From Clostridia bacterium (GTDB lineage Bacteria > Bacillota > Clostridia > Oscillospirales > CAG-272): 64,000 nucleotides of DNA. Made by a program: the position numbers and the translations under genes. Every line of letters starts with the position of its first letter. Position 1 is the first letter of the stretch. Positions 33,542 to 42,935 of this stretch are shown here, piece after piece. Location: NCBI GenBank assembly GCA_017461385.1, contig JAFTXZ010000008.1, positions 62,001 to 126,000 of the forward strand. The letters run 5' to 3'. The notes beneath the pieces are model-generated. The model was not told where the DNA came from. It made no database searches and saw nothing but the letters and a program-made list of their open reading frames with translations.

Positions 33542-34429
33542 TTAATCAATACGTTCCTTGCCCACAAAGAATAGTGCTACTGTACCCGGTCCAGAGTGAG
33601 AGCCTATTGTTGTTCCTATGTTATTTACCAATATTTTGTCCTTAAGCTGTGGAAATTTTTCCTCAACCAGCTCCTTAACTTGCATTGCATATTCTTGTGC
33701 GTCAGAATGGGAAATGTAGCACCTTCCATTATAATTTACACCGTCATCTGCGTTTTCTTCCATTTTTTTAACAATTTGCTTTATTACCGAGGCTACTCCT
33801 CTTATTTTCTCTCTAGGAATCAGCTTTCCATTCTTATCGACATTTAGTAGTGGACAAATCTTGAGCACCGTTCCAAACCAGCCTGAGACCTTAGACACAC
33901 GTCCGCCCTTAACATAGAAGGTCAAATCGGTTGAAAAGAACCAGTGATGTATCTTTTTTCTGTTTTCCATTGTCCACTTGTAAAGCTGGTCAATATCCAT
34001 GCCACTGTCACGTCTATCTGCCATTTCATCGACTAAAATGCCCATTCCAGATGATGCCCCAAGAGAGTCAACAACATATATTTTTCTGTCGGGATACTCA
34101 TCTATTAACTCGTTTACTGCGATTTTTGCGGAGGTCATTGCGCCACTTAAGCCAGAGGAAAGCATCAGGTGAATAATGTCCTTACCCTGTTCAAGATATG
34201 GCTTGAAGAATTCCTTGATTTGATCTGAGTTTGGCTGTGAGGTTTTTGTATCAGCACCATTTTTCATTTGCCTATAAAAATCCTCATAGCTGAGCGTTTG
34301 CCCCATATCATCCTTGTGTTCCTTACCGTCTATAAAAAATGAAAACTTTAAGAAGTCGATTTGTCTTTCTCTCAAATGCTCAACGCTAACGTCAGCAGTT
34401 GAACAGGTTGTAATAACGTAATTTGCCAT
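33542..34429 (-). CDS. fakB: DegV-family fatty-acid-binding subunit FakB (pair 2)
   Basis: This 295-residue DegV protein starts ANYVITTCSTADVS and contains KTSQPNSDQIKEFF, the YVKGGRVSK element and the C-terminal NIGTTIGSHSGPGTVALFFVG. These are the lipid- and phosphate-contacting segments of FakB. The ATG at 34429 follows AAAGGA by 8-9 bases; the frame to 34450 has no better start. It precedes fakA, reversing the order of pair 1. Sequence differs clearly from the first FakB, so it likely prefers a different fatty acid, which is an inference. Confidence 0.9.
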   Translation of the reverse strand: MANYVITTCSTADVSVEHLRERQIDFLKFSFFIDGKEHKDDMGQTLSYEDFYRQMKNGADTKTSQPNSDQIKEFFKPYLEQGKDIIHLMLSSGLSGAMTSAKIAVNELIDEYPDRKIYVVDSLGASSGMGILVDEMADRRDSGMDIDQLYKWTMENRKKIHHWFFSTDLTFYVKGGRVSKVSGWFGTVLKICPLLNVDKNGKLIPREKIRGVASVIKQIVKKMEENADDGVNYNGRCYISHSDAQEYAMQVKELVEEKFPQLKDKILVNNIGTTIGSHSGPGTVALFFVGKERID

Positions 34430-34552
34430 TTTGAAAATCCTTTCTCTCAAGGTTAGTGTTTCCTTGACACTATGATATTATCAATTATTACCCAAAAAGT
34501 CCACCTACTGTTTCACTTTTTTTCTCTACGTAAAAATTTTAGCCAGTAGAGT

Positions 34553-34587
34553 AAAAAAAAGGAACTCTACGATTCGTAGAGTTCCTT
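34553..34587 (-). terminator. terminator of xre copy 2
   Basis: A perfect 13-bp stem AAGGAACTCTACG/CGTAGAGTTCCTT reads into eight T on the minus strand. Confidence 0.9.
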
Positions 34588-34600
34588 GTATTTACTGGCT

Positions 34601-35278
34601 TCAGCCCTGATTTTCTTCTTTCTTTTCTTCTTTCTTGAGCTTTTTAAGACCTGTCCAAGCACCACCGTTTTTCTTACTAATTGTAATGGTAATCTTCATT
34701 CCAAAAATTAAAAATACAATTACCTGCAATGGGATTCCAATTAAGAAAATCATCCAAAGACCGTTTCCATAGCCCAAGGCTGAGGCAATTGCAAAGTAAA
34801 TTGAAGCAAGCAAGGACCAGCCAAGAATTGAGGTGTAGACTAAAACTCCATTTCCCTTAAACCATACAGAGGCAAGAACAATTGCCACAATTGCGCATAC
34901 AGGAACGGCATAAATAAAGACTTGCCAATGATAAATATTTGTAAAGGCCAGTAATACATAAATAAGCGTTGCCAAAGCAAAGATTCCAACCAATGCCGTT
35001 ACCAAAATAATTCTCTTTATCCTGTTTTTCGGTTTGGTCTCTACTCTTTTATCCTGCTCCTTATGCTCTGTTAAAATATAATCTACGGTAACGCCAAAAA
35101 GCTCGCTCATTTTAACAAGCACATAGGCATCGGGCATCGCATCGCCACGCTCCCATTTGGAGATAGCCTTGTCGGAATAATTTAGCTTTTGTCCAAGCTC
35201 AAACTGTGTAAGATGATTTATTGTTCTTAGGTAATAAATATTTTGTGCTACGACTAACTTAAAATCATTTATATCCAT
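34601..35278 (-). CDS. membrane-anchored XRE regulator (copy 2)
   Basis: This 225-residue paralogue of the 27444-28115 gene has the helix-turn-helix in residues ~10-60 (NHLTQFELGQKLNYSDKAISKWERGDAMPDAYVLVKMSELFGV). Four hydrophobic helices between about 87 and 200 are followed by a Lys/Glu tail. It is a single-gene unit with its own promoter and terminator, located next to fakB/fakA pair 2. Function beyond DNA binding at the membrane is not known. Confidence 0.85.
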   Translation of the reverse strand: MDINDFKLVVAQNIYYLRTINHLTQFELGQKLNYSDKAISKWERGDAMPDAYVLVKMSELFGVTVDYILTEHKEQDKRVETKPKNRIKRIILVTALVGIFALATLIYVLLAFTNIYHWQVFIYAVPVCAIVAIVLASVWFKGNGVLVYTSILGWSLLASIYFAIASALGYGNGLWMIFLIGIPLQVIVFLIFGMKITITISKKNGGAWTGLKKLKKEEKKEENQG

Positions 35279-35308
35279 TTTGCATACCTCCCTTATAATT
35301 TCGCTATT

Positions 35309-35337
35309 ATTCTAACACAACATAGTTGATTAGTCAA
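35309..35337 (-). promoter_or_regulatory. promoter of xre copy 2
   Basis: TTGACT (35337-35332), 17-base spacer, TAGAAT (35314-35309). Confidence 0.8.
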
Positions 35338-35367
35338 GAATCAGGCTTAAAAATTAATAATAAATTA

Positions 35368-35420
35368 AAAAAGCCCTGTCGTATAAGATCGATAAGCGTC
35401 GACTTGCTACAGGACTTTAT
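35368..35420 (-). terminator. imperfect terminator after hemW
   Basis: AAGTCCTGT pairs with ACAGGGCTT across a ~28-base insert and is followed by TTTTTT on the minus strand. The large loop makes the call modest. Confidence 0.5.
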
Positions 35421-36556
35421 TAAAATTTTAATATTTGGGTTAATATGTAGTTGCTAACAAAGAATCCCTTTGTGGAAAAGAAGTATTTTTCACCATCAAA
35501 ATTTACATGTCCGCTTCTTACAAACTGCTCAATTTGTGGATATTCCTTAGCAAACTCTTTGCCAAACTCCTTATAAAACTCGCTTGTGTTAACACCATCA
35601 TTCAGCCTAAATCTAAGCATTACGTATTCGTCCATTTTGTCAAGGGAGTGTTCAAAATTCTCCTCAAGCTGTTTGACTGGAAGCATATCCTTTGACAAGG
35701 ATTCTACATACTCACTAAGGCTTGGCTTATAGCTATACCTCTCCCCGCAAAAAAAGGAGTGAGCGCTAGGTCCAAAGCCGATATACTCTTGACTTAGCCA
35801 ATATTTAAGATTGTGCTGTGAACGCCTGCCTGCTCTTGAAAAATTGCTTATTTCGTATTGAGAATAGCCATTTTCCCTAAGCTTTTCCACTATTGTCTCG
35901 TACATTAAGTACTCAAAATCCTCATCTGGCAGGTTAAGACTAGCTTCAATTTTACCAAAGGGTGTATTCTCCTCAACCTTTAAGCAGTATGCGGAAATAT
36001 GCTCCGGTTGATAGCTTATAGCCTCCTCAAGAGTTTCTATAAGATCATTAAGCGTTTGATTAGGCAAGCCATACATTAAATCAAGGCTTACGTTGTCAAA
36101 GCCACACTCTCTTGCAAGGAAATAGCTCTCCTCAAAATCCTTAAGGGTATGGATTCTGCCAAGACTCACAAGCATTTGGTCATTTGTGCTTTGAAGTCCT
36201 ATGCTTAAGCGATTTACTCCCTGTGATTTATATGCAATAAGCTTTTCTAAGGTTAAGGTGCCTGGGTTTATTTCAATAGTGAATTCAGCACCCTGTGTGA
36301 GATTCAGGTGCTTTTTTATGGTTTTGCCTAGCTTTTCAAAGCTATTCGGTGTAAGAATAGATGGAGTGCCACCACCAATATAGACAGTGTCAAATTCATA
36401 GTCCTTATATAGTGGCGCTTCAAGCTCAATATGCTTACATAGTGCTTCTATATAGCTATCTCTTACGCCTTCAGAACAGGGAGAAGAATAAAAGTCGCAA
36501 TAGTTGCACTTTTTCTCACAAAATGGTATGTGAATATATGCTCCTAATTTTCTCAT
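35420..36556 (-). CDS. hemW: HemW, heme chaperone of the radical SAM family
   Basis: This 378-residue protein starts [21 protein letters not shown], whose Cys-x3-Cys-x2-Cys-Asp-Phe motif separates HemW from true coproporphyrinogen oxidase HemN. YIGGGTPS, the second SAM motif, and [21 protein letters not shown], a HemW marker, follow. HemW binds heme and hands it to apoproteins. It overlaps the end of lepA by 4 bases (ATGA), the classic Firmicute lepA-hemW arrangement. Confidence 0.93.
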   Translation of the reverse strand: MRKLGAYIHIPFCEKKCNYCDFYSSPCSEGVRDSYIEALCKHIELEAPLYKDYEFDTVYIGGGTPSILTPNSFEKLGKTIKKHLNLTQGAEFTIEINPGTLTLEKLIAYKSQGVNRLSIGLQSTNDQMLVSLGRIHTLKDFEESYFLARECGFDNVSLDLMYGLPNQTLNDLIETLEEAISYQPEHISAYCLKVEENTPFGKIEASLNLPDEDFEYLMYETIVEKLRENGYSQYEISNFSRAGRRSQHNLKYWLSQEYIGFGPSAHSFFCGERYSYKPSLSEYVESLSKDMLPVKQLEENFEHSLDKMDEYVMLRFRLNDGVNTSEFYKEFGKEFAKEYPQIEQFVRSGHVNFDGEKYFFSTKGFFVSNYILTQILKF

Positions 36557-38370
36557 TTGTCGCTATCGTCAAGCTTAAGAACAGCCATAAACGCCTCGGG
36601 TGTAACCTCAACTGAGCCAAGACGGCGCATCTTCTTTTTACCCTCTTTTTGTTTTTCAAGAAGCTTTTTCTTTCTTGTAATATCACCACCATAGCACTTT
36701 GCCAAAACGTCCTTGCGAAGCGCTCTTACGGTTTCTCTTGCAATGACCTTAGATCCTATTGCTGCTTGGATTGGAATTTCAAAAAGCTGACGAGAGATGT
36801 TATCCTTAAGCTTTTCTGCAATTCTTCTTGCACGAGCATACGCCTTATCAGAGTGTACTATAAAGGTAAGGGCATCGACAATTTCACCATTCAGGAGAAA
36901 ATCAAGCTTAACGAGATTGCTTGGCTCATAGCCTGCAAGCTCATAGTCAAGTGATGCATATCCCTTGCTTCTGCTCTTTAGTGCGTCGAAAAAGTCGTAA
37001 ACTATCTCATTGAGTGGCATTATATAATGTAGCTCTACCCTTTGTGAGTCTAGATACTTCATATCCTTAAAAATACCACGTCTATCCTGGCACAGGTCCA
37101 TAATTCCACCCACGTACTCAGTTGGTGTAATTATACTTGCCTTCACCGTTGGCTCATAAGCCACGGAAATTGTATCTGGGCTTGGGTAATTTGATGGGTT
37201 ATCCACATAAATTACCTCGCCATTTGTTTTTTCAATTTTGTAAATAACGCTTGGTGCCGTAGTAATCAAATCAAGATTGAACTCTCTTTCAAGCCTTTCT
37301 TGTATTATCTCCATGTGCAAAAGTCCAAGGAAGCCACATCTGAAGCCAAAGCCAAGGGCAATGGAGGTTTCAGGCTCAAAGGACAAGGCGGCATCGTTTA
37401 GCTTAAGCTTGTCAAGCGCGTCACGAAGATCGTTATATCTTGCACCATCTGCTGGATAGATACCAGAAAACACCATTGGTAGTGCTTCCTTAAAGCCCTT
37501 AAGTGGCTCGCTTGTAGGGTTCTCGTCATTAGTTACCGTATCACCTACTCTCGTTTCACTAACTGTTTTGATGCTGGCTGTGATATAACCAACCTCTCCA
37601 GCAGAGATGGAGTCGGATTTTTCCAATCCAAAGGCGCTTAGATGACCTACCTCCACAACGTCGTATTTTGCTCCTGTGCTCATAAGACGAATTCTATCGC
37701 CTGCCTTAAGAGTTCCATCCATTACTCTTACATAAACAACTACACCTAAATATGAATTGTAGTGGGAGTCAAAAATCAAGCACTTAAGAGGTGCATCAGC
37801 ATCACCCTTAGGACAAGGAATTTTTTCAACAATTGCATCAAGCACCTGATCGATATTCAAGCCTACCTTAGCAGATACTGCGGGACAATCCTCTGCAACA
37901 ATTCCTATTACATCCTCAATTTCCCCTCTAACTCTTTCGACATTGGCAGAGGGTAGATCAATTTTATTTATAACGGGTACTATTTCAAGGTCACAATCTA
38001 CGGCAAGATATGCGTTTGCAAGGGTTTGTGCCTCTATACCCTGCGTTGAGTCAACAACCAAAAGCGCTCCCTCACAAGCATTCAAGGAACGTGAAACCTC
38101 ATAGTTGAAGTCAACGTGACCAGGGGTGTCAATCAAATTCAACACATAGTCCTGTCCGTCCTTGTGCTTATAATTTATTCTAACAGCTCTTGCCTTTATT
38201 GTAATACCTCTTTCTCTTTCAAGGTCCATATTATCAAGAAGCTGTTCCTCCATTTCCCTTTTACTTACTGCATTAGAATATTCAAGTATTCTATCAGCCA
38301 AGGTTGATTTTCCGTGGTCGATATGAGCAATAATGGAGAAATTTCTTATATATTTCTGCTTTTCGTTCAC
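36553..38370 (-). CDS. lepA: elongation factor 4 (LepA)
   Basis: This 605-residue translational GTPase has the G1 motif [15 protein letters not shown], the switch II/G3 motif [14 protein letters not shown] and the C-terminal EF4-specific domain ([30 protein letters not shown]). It back-translocates or remodels stalled ribosomes. A GTG start at 38370 is chosen because AAAGGA lies 9-10 bases upstream and the length then matches LepA (about 600); the frame to 38445 only adds unrelated residues. Confidence 0.95.
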   Translation of the reverse strand: MNEKQKYIRNFSIIAHIDHGKSTLADRILEYSNAVSKREMEEQLLDNMDLERERGITIKARAVRINYKHKDGQDYVLNLIDTPGHVDFNYEVSRSLNACEGALLVVDSTQGIEAQTLANAYLAVDCDLEIVPVINKIDLPSANVERVRGEIEDVIGIVAEDCPAVSAKVGLNIDQVLDAIVEKIPCPKGDADAPLKCLIFDSHYNSYLGVVVYVRVMDGTLKAGDRIRLMSTGAKYDVVEVGHLSAFGLEKSDSISAGEVGYITASIKTVSETRVGDTVTNDENPTSEPLKGFKEALPMVFSGIYPADGARYNDLRDALDKLKLNDAALSFEPETSIALGFGFRCGFLGLLHMEIIQERLEREFNLDLITTAPSVIYKIEKTNGEVIYVDNPSNYPSPDTISVAYEPTVKASIITPTEYVGGIMDLCQDRRGIFKDMKYLDSQRVELHYIMPLNEIVYDFFDALKSRSKGYASLDYELAGYEPSNLVKLDFLLNGEIVDALTFIVHSDKAYARARRIAEKLKDNISRQLFEIPIQAAIGSKVIARETVRALRKDVLAKCYGGDITRKKKLLEKQKEGKKKMRRLGSVEVTPEAFMAVLKLDDSDK

Positions 38371-38455
38371 TTTTTTAAGTCCTTTCGAAAAATTCATAAC
38401 TATTTTAGCATAATTACTTTTTATATACAAGTATTTTTTATGCAAAAATTATATA

Positions 38456-38485
38456 AGAAAAGAAAAAGCAGGACGCGTGTCCTGC
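38456..38485 (-). terminator. terminator of the DUF975 gene
   Basis: Stem GCAGGAC/GTCCTGC with loop GCGT; the minus strand continues TTTTTCTTTTC. Confidence 0.8.
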
Positions 38486-38491
38486 CTTGCT

Positions 38492-39226
38492 TTAATCCTT
38501 TGTTGATTGTGGCTTTGACTGCTCAGGCTCCTCGCTTGAGGTTGGTGTGGTAATCGCAATTGGTGCGGGAGTGGGCTTTTTAATTGTGATTGGCTCAGGC
38601 GCTGAGTATGAGGAATGGCTATATGATGAGCCATATTCTACCGGTTCACTAACGAGCGAGTTATAAAATGCAGCTTCCGACGATTGTACATAAGGTATCA
38701 ACCAATAAATACCTATACCAAAGGTAAAGAGCATTACCACAAAATACCAGCCAATAAAGGAAAAATGAAGCTTAAAGAGCTTCCATTTCTTGCCCTTCAT
38801 AAGTCTTGCGCTTTCACGCATAGCGTCCATTAATGAAATATCCGGCTTATCTGCCCTAACGTAGTAGGTCATTGAAAGCATATAGTAGACTATAATACCA
38901 GGGAAAAAGAAAAAGAAAAAGCCGATAGTAACAAAGAAGCCATGAACTAATCCTGTCAATGCGTTTGTTATAAATCTGTCGTTAAATGCAACGAACAATG
39001 AGCTTACTGCATCTGTATTTTGTCTGCGAACAAAGCCTAAAAATGCTGTACACAATCCAACGGTTAACGGTCCAGTAGCAATTACACCAAAGGGTCCTAA
39101 GATGCTACTTGCAGCACTTAAAATAATGCCATACAAAAAATATGACAATACTCCATTAAGCCAATTGCCAGAGAAAATACCACCTAATGATTCTCTTGCA
39201 ATGCGTCTAAAATCTCTGCTTCTCAT
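38492..39226 (-). CDS. DUF975-family integral membrane protein
   Basis: This 244-residue protein opens MRSRDFRRIARESLGG and has about five membrane helices to residue ~195, matching DUF975. The stretch GFFFFFFPGIIVYYMLSMTYYVRAD is the family's hallmark helix-loop, and MRESARLMKGKKWKLFKLHFSFIGW follows. The tail (about 200-244) is Pro/Ser/Thr-rich and probably disordered. Function is unknown. AGGAGG lies 6 bases upstream of the ATG. Confidence 0.85.
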   Translation of the reverse strand: MRSRDFRRIARESLGGIFSGNWLNGVLSYFLYGIILSAASSILGPFGVIATGPLTVGLCTAFLGFVRRQNTDAVSSLFVAFNDRFITNALTGLVHGFFVTIGFFFFFFPGIIVYYMLSMTYYVRADKPDISLMDAMRESARLMKGKKWKLFKLHFSFIGWYFVVMLFTFGIGIYWLIPYVQSSEAAFYNSLVSEPVEYGSSYSHSSYSAPEPITIKKPTPAPIAITTPTSSEEPEQSKPQSTKD

Positions 39227-39308
39227 TTTTCATCCTCCTACTTAGCATTATTCATTAGTATTATAGTATATTTTCGAATGTTTGTCAACTTTTCTTGAAG
39301 CTTTTGCC

Positions 39309-39337
39309 TTGACTTTTTTATTTGAATGTAATATAAT
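39309..39337 (+). promoter_or_regulatory. promoter of the HAD gene
   Basis: TTGACT (39309-39314), 17-base spacer, TATAAT (39332-39337). Confidence 0.85.
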
Positions 39338-39356
39338 TTCTCAAGAGGTGAGATTA

Positions 39357-40013
39357 ATGAAAATCAGTGGTGCAATTTTTGATATGGACGGTACTCTTCT
39401 CAATTCTATGGATTACTGGGGAACTGTTGGTAGCGAATTTTTAATTAAAAATGGATTTGATTCTAAAAGTGATGATAATAGACGCTTTCTTGAAAGAGGT
39501 ATGCGCGAGTTTTACAAATATGCGACTGAGGAGCTTGGACTAACAAAGAGCTATCAAGAGGTCCACGACGAAATATACAACTTGATTCGAGAAAAATATG
39601 AAACTGTTGTTGCACCTAAAAATGGCGCTATCAAAATGCTTGATACCCTTTTGGAAAAGGGTGTTAAAATGTGCCTTGCTACTGCAACTGACCGTGAAAC
39701 CGTCGAGTTGATTCTTAAAAGGCTCGATATGAAAAAATACTTCTCAAAAATATTTACAAGTGGCGAGGTTGGAGTTGGAAAGTCAGAGCCTAAGATTTAT
39801 GAGCTTGCCCTTGAGCATTTGGGTACTCCAAAGGAAAAAACTTACGTTTTTGAGGACGCATATTATGCAATAAATACTGCTAGCAAGGCAGGCTTTAACG
39901 TAATTGGAATTTATGATAAAAACGTTTTTGTTCCAGTTGAGGAAATTAAGCCTCTTTGTGTTCACTTCATTGAGGAAGGCGACCAGTACAATATTGATTT
40001 CTTATTAAAGTAA
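39357..40013 (+). CDS. HAD-superfamily phosphatase (beta-phosphoglucomutase-like)
   Basis: This 218-residue protein starts GAIFDMDGTLLNS (motif I, nucleophile Asp8), has ATATD (motif II), a Lys in GKSEPKIY and EDAYYAI (motif III). The cap is helical, as in sugar-phosphate phosphatases and beta-phosphoglucomutases. The substrate is unknown. GAGGTG plus six bases leads to the ATG at 39357, so the upstream frame is not used. Confidence 0.85.
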   Translation: MKISGAIFDMDGTLLNSMDYWGTVGSEFLIKNGFDSKSDDNRRFLERGMREFYKYATEELGLTKSYQEVHDEIYNLIREKYETVVAPKNGAIKMLDTLLEKGVKMCLATATDRETVELILKRLDMKKYFSKIFTSGEVGVGKSEPKIYELALEHLGTPKEKTYVFEDAYYAINTASKAGFNVIGIYDKNVFVPVEEIKPLCVHFIEEGDQYNIDFLLK

Positions 40014-40038
40014 AAAGCAGACACAGGTCTGCTTTTTT
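40012..40038. terminator. bidirectional terminator
   Basis: Stem AAAAAGCAGAC/GTCTGCTTTTT with loop ACAG, between convergent genes. Confidence 0.85.
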
Positions 40039-40750
40039 ATATTTCTATAATTTGGTAAGGGCTTTCCTTCGCCTCACACATAGCACTAAGAGTAATATAT
40101 GGTATTCCATCGATTAGACTGCTTTTACCATTATGATAATGTCCTTGAATTACCATTTTTACCTTGCCTGAATCCTTAATTATTTTTCTTATCTCTGCTG
40201 CATTTTTGATAGCGTGGTTTTCTTCGACGGTTGGGTCAAGGTTTTGATGCACCAGCACTATCACAGGATTTGTGGCATTTTCCAGCTGTTTCTTCAGATA
40301 CTCTACTTGAAACGGTGGCAAATTGGAGTCAGTCCACTCAACTCCTGCCTCATCAAAGCATCTATAATCAGAGCGATAGTTTGCGTCAAGAATTATAAAG
40401 CTTATTCCTTGATTCTCTACAGTATAGGGAGGTGCCTTTAGTCCTAGCTCTCTTTCAATTTCTTCTCTTGTCAGCATAAGATAATCGTGGTTTCCAGGGA
40501 CGGAATAAAATGGTATATCAAAGGACTTAATAAGAGAAAGCATTTTTTCAAAATAGCCTTTTATATCCTCTTTTGTGTCCCCGTCTATATGATCTGTCAT
40601 ATCGCCTAAGCAAAAGCAAAGGTCCACCCTTTCTTTTTTGAAGATTTCTAACGCTTCCCTAGTTCTTTCATACGCAAGGGTTGGATTTCTCAAGCCACCT
40701 ATTGTTTCACAATTACAATAGTGTGTATCAGAAAAAAGTCCTATTTTCAT
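40037..40750 (-). CDS. calcineurin-like metallophosphoesterase
   Basis: This 237-residue protein shows the metallophosphoesterase motifs in order: FSDTHY, LGDMTDH, PGNHDY, LVHQN and GHYHNG. The catalytic dinuclear metal site is complete. Members cut phosphodiesters or phosphomonoesters; the substrate is not known. GAGGAA precedes the ATG. Single-gene unit. Confidence 0.9.
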   Translation of the reverse strand: MKIGLFSDTHYCNCETIGGLRNPTLAYERTREALEIFKKERVDLCFCLGDMTDHIDGDTKEDIKGYFEKMLSLIKSFDIPFYSVPGNHDYLMLTREEIERELGLKAPPYTVENQGISFIILDANYRSDYRCFDEAGVEWTDSNLPPFQVEYLKKQLENATNPVIVLVHQNLDPTVEENHAIKNAAEIRKIIKDSGKVKMVIQGHYHNGKSSLIDGIPYITLSAMCEAKESPYQIIEI

Positions 40751-40821
40751 ATATATTCCTCGATGATTTTTTTCTTATATTCTATCATAGAAAAAAGTTT
40801 GTGTCAATTAAATCTTTAATA

Positions 40822-40850
40822 TTGACAAAGTATTTATATTGTGCTAAACT
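40822..40850 (+). promoter_or_regulatory. promoter of thrH
   Basis: TTGACA (40822-40827), 17-base spacer, TAAACT (40845-40850). Confidence 0.75.
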
Positions 40851-40886
40851 ATTACCATTATTTTGAGTACCTTGGGGGTTTTTATT

Positions 40887-41495
40887 ATGAGTAATTTGAA
40901 CGTTGTTTGCTTAGATCTTGAGGGTGTTTTAGTGCCCGAGATTTGGATTGCATTTGCAGAGGCTTCTGGTATTCCAGAATTAAAGCGCACTACAAGAGAC
41001 GAGCCTGACTACAATAAGCTTATGGCATTTAGAATCAATATTTTGAAGGAGCATGGACTTGGTCTTAAGGAAATTCAAGAAACTATTGCAAAAATCGAGC
41101 CTATGAAGGGTGCTAAGGAGTTTCTTGACGAGCTTCGCTCACTTACACAGGTTATTATTGTTAGTGATACATTTACACAATTTGCTGCGCCTCTTATGAA
41201 AAAGCTTGGCATGCCTACAATCTTCTGCAACACACTTGAGGTTGCTGAAAATGGTGAGATTACTGGCTTTAGAATGAGATGTGAAAAGTCAAAGCTTACT
41301 ACAGTTAAATCCTTACAAGCTGCCGGACTTGATACAATTGCAGCAGGTGACAGCTACAACGACCTTGGTATGATTTTGAATAGCAAGGCAGGATTTCTTT
41401 TCAAGAGCACTGACAAGATCAAGGCTGACTATCCTCAGCTTGAAGCCTTCGAGGAATACGACGAGCTTCTTAACGCAATTAAAAAAGCACTATAA
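40887..41495 (+). CDS. thrH: ThrH, phosphoserine phosphatase/homoserine phosphotransferase
   Basis: This 202-residue HAD enzyme starts VVCLDLEGVLVPEIWIAFAE, the ThrH-specific form of motif I (DLEG instead of DxDGT), and has VSDTFTQF and AAGDSYNDLGM. ThrH makes serine from phosphoserine and can move the phosphate to homoserine. GGGGG lies 8 bases before the ATG at 40887. No serine or threonine genes are adjacent. It is a single-gene unit. Confidence 0.92.
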   Translation: MSNLNVVCLDLEGVLVPEIWIAFAEASGIPELKRTTRDEPDYNKLMAFRINILKEHGLGLKEIQETIAKIEPMKGAKEFLDELRSLTQVIIVSDTFTQFAAPLMKKLGMPTIFCNTLEVAENGEITGFRMRCEKSKLTTVKSLQAAGLDTIAAGDSYNDLGMILNSKAGFLFKSTDKIKADYPQLEAFEEYDELLNAIKKAL

Positions 41496-41498
41496 ATT

Positions 41499-41532
41499 AA
41501 AACGAGCAGATTTTCATCTGCTCGTTTTTTTA
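41499..41532. terminator. bidirectional terminator
   Basis: Stem AAAACGAGCAGAT/ATCTGCTCGTTTT with loop TTTC between thrH and the GH30 gene. Confidence 0.87.
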
Positions 41533-42801
41533 TTGAATTATCGTATTCATTGATTTTGCAGGGAGAGTGTATGATTTTTCGCCAAGTGTTATTGTTTTTT
41601 CAAAGCCATAGGGGTTATATACAAATACAACTATTTCGCCGTTTGGATTTTTGAAAGAGATACAGCTTGATGAAAATTCGCCCTTTGTTTCTACGTATTT
41701 TGCACCACGCTTGACGAAGTGCGATAGGTGCTTCATTAAGTAAAATTCCGGAGTATAGATTCTTTGCCCGTTATCAACAGATACAAGTGAGTTTTGTCTC
41801 CATCCCCAAGTGCTTGGCTGATTCTTTTTGAGAGCAAGATTCCAATATACATAGGATGACGCGCCAAAATAGAAGTAGCCTTGCATTAGCTCTGCTATAT
41901 ACATTGCATGCTCCCAGGAGTTTTCTCCTCCACCGCACTCTGATTCTGTTTGAATAATCTCAAGCTGTGGGTAGTCCTGCTTTGTTTGTGCAAGCGCGTA
42001 CTTGCCTGCCCATTGATAGCCCACGGATTTTATGTATTTTCTTGATTTTTCATCTTGCATTGCATAGCCCAAATAGTCACAGTATCTTGTGTAAAGAACT
42101 CTGTGGTCTGTTTCTGGTCCGTTAATGGTGCCAAACATTATATCAACATTTGAGCCCTCAAGAGCTGGTCCAAGGTAGTTGCCAACAAATTCTGCAAGCT
42201 CAGCTCCTGTCCATACACAGGATGGGAATATTTGATTGCTACAAGGCTCATTTTGCGGTGCAATTTGCACTAGTGGAACGCCGTTTTTGCGATACTCCTC
42301 CACATATTTTTTGAAATATATTGCATAAGCCTGTAAATTCTCCTTTGTTTTATTAAAGACACCGTTGCTATATGCATTATGTGTTTTTAACCAAAGAGGT
42401 GGACACCAAGGGGATGCAAACATTTGCATATCTTTTTGTCTTTTTACTCCCTCAAGAATCAAGGGGAGCAAAAGCTTTTTATCTCTATCAATAGAGAAAT
42501 TCTTCATTTCATAGTCGCCGTCTGTCTCGTTATATGAATAAAAGCTAGTTGCAAAGTCGCTAGCGCCAATAGGCGTACGGCAGAAATTGAAGTTGCAATT
42601 TTCTTCTAAGAAAAGCTCATCAAGTGTACTTTGCTTGTCCTTTTCACTTAAGTCGTTTAGTGCTAATGCACTAAGCTCACTAAAGCAACATCCAAAGCCC
42701 CTTATTTCTTGCTTTTCATCACCTAGAGTAAGGACAGTTCCCTTTTCGCTGACCTCCTTGCCCTTTTGCCAATAGTTATTTTTGGTGGTCGATATTATCA
42801 T
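41530..42801 (-). CDS. GH30 glycosidase (glucosylceramidase-like)
   Basis: This 423-residue TIM-barrel plus beta-sandwich enzyme begins with a QEIRGFGCCFSELSA strand typical of GH30. FCRTPIGASDF and FASPWCPPLWLKTH are family signatures. Glu185 in IAPQNEP is the acid/base and Glu288 in QTESECGGG the nucleophile. GH30 includes beta-glucosidases, glucosylceramidases, beta-xylosidases and beta-1,6-glucanases; the subfamily cannot be fixed here. There is no signal peptide. AAGGAG is 6 bases before the ATG at 42801. Confidence 0.9.
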   Translation of the reverse strand: MIISTTKNNYWQKGKEVSEKGTVLTLGDEKQEIRGFGCCFSELSALALNDLSEKDKQSTLDELFLEENCNFNFCRTPIGASDFATSFYSYNETDGDYEMKNFSIDRDKKLLLPLILEGVKRQKDMQMFASPWCPPLWLKTHNAYSNGVFNKTKENLQAYAIYFKKYVEEYRKNGVPLVQIAPQNEPCSNQIFPSCVWTGAELAEFVGNYLGPALEGSNVDIMFGTINGPETDHRVLYTRYCDYLGYAMQDEKSRKYIKSVGYQWAGKYALAQTKQDYPQLEIIQTESECGGGENSWEHAMYIAELMQGYFYFGASSYVYWNLALKKNQPSTWGWRQNSLVSVDNGQRIYTPEFYLMKHLSHFVKRGAKYVETKGEFSSSCISFKNPNGEIVVFVYNPYGFEKTITLGEKSYTLPAKSMNTIIQ

Positions 42802-42935
42802 AGTAATCTCCTTGCTTGAATTATCTGAAATTATTGTATCATATTTCAAGGACAAATGTCAATTTATTTGTATTTTTTGTTGAAAAATATTCAGTTATGT
42901 GATATCATATTTTATTATCTGGAAAGGAGTGCTCT

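Noticed and set aside
35368-35420. Riboswitch in the imperfect hairpin after hemW
   Set aside because: It follows the gene rather than preceding one and lacks conserved riboswitch motifs; an interrupted terminator explains it.
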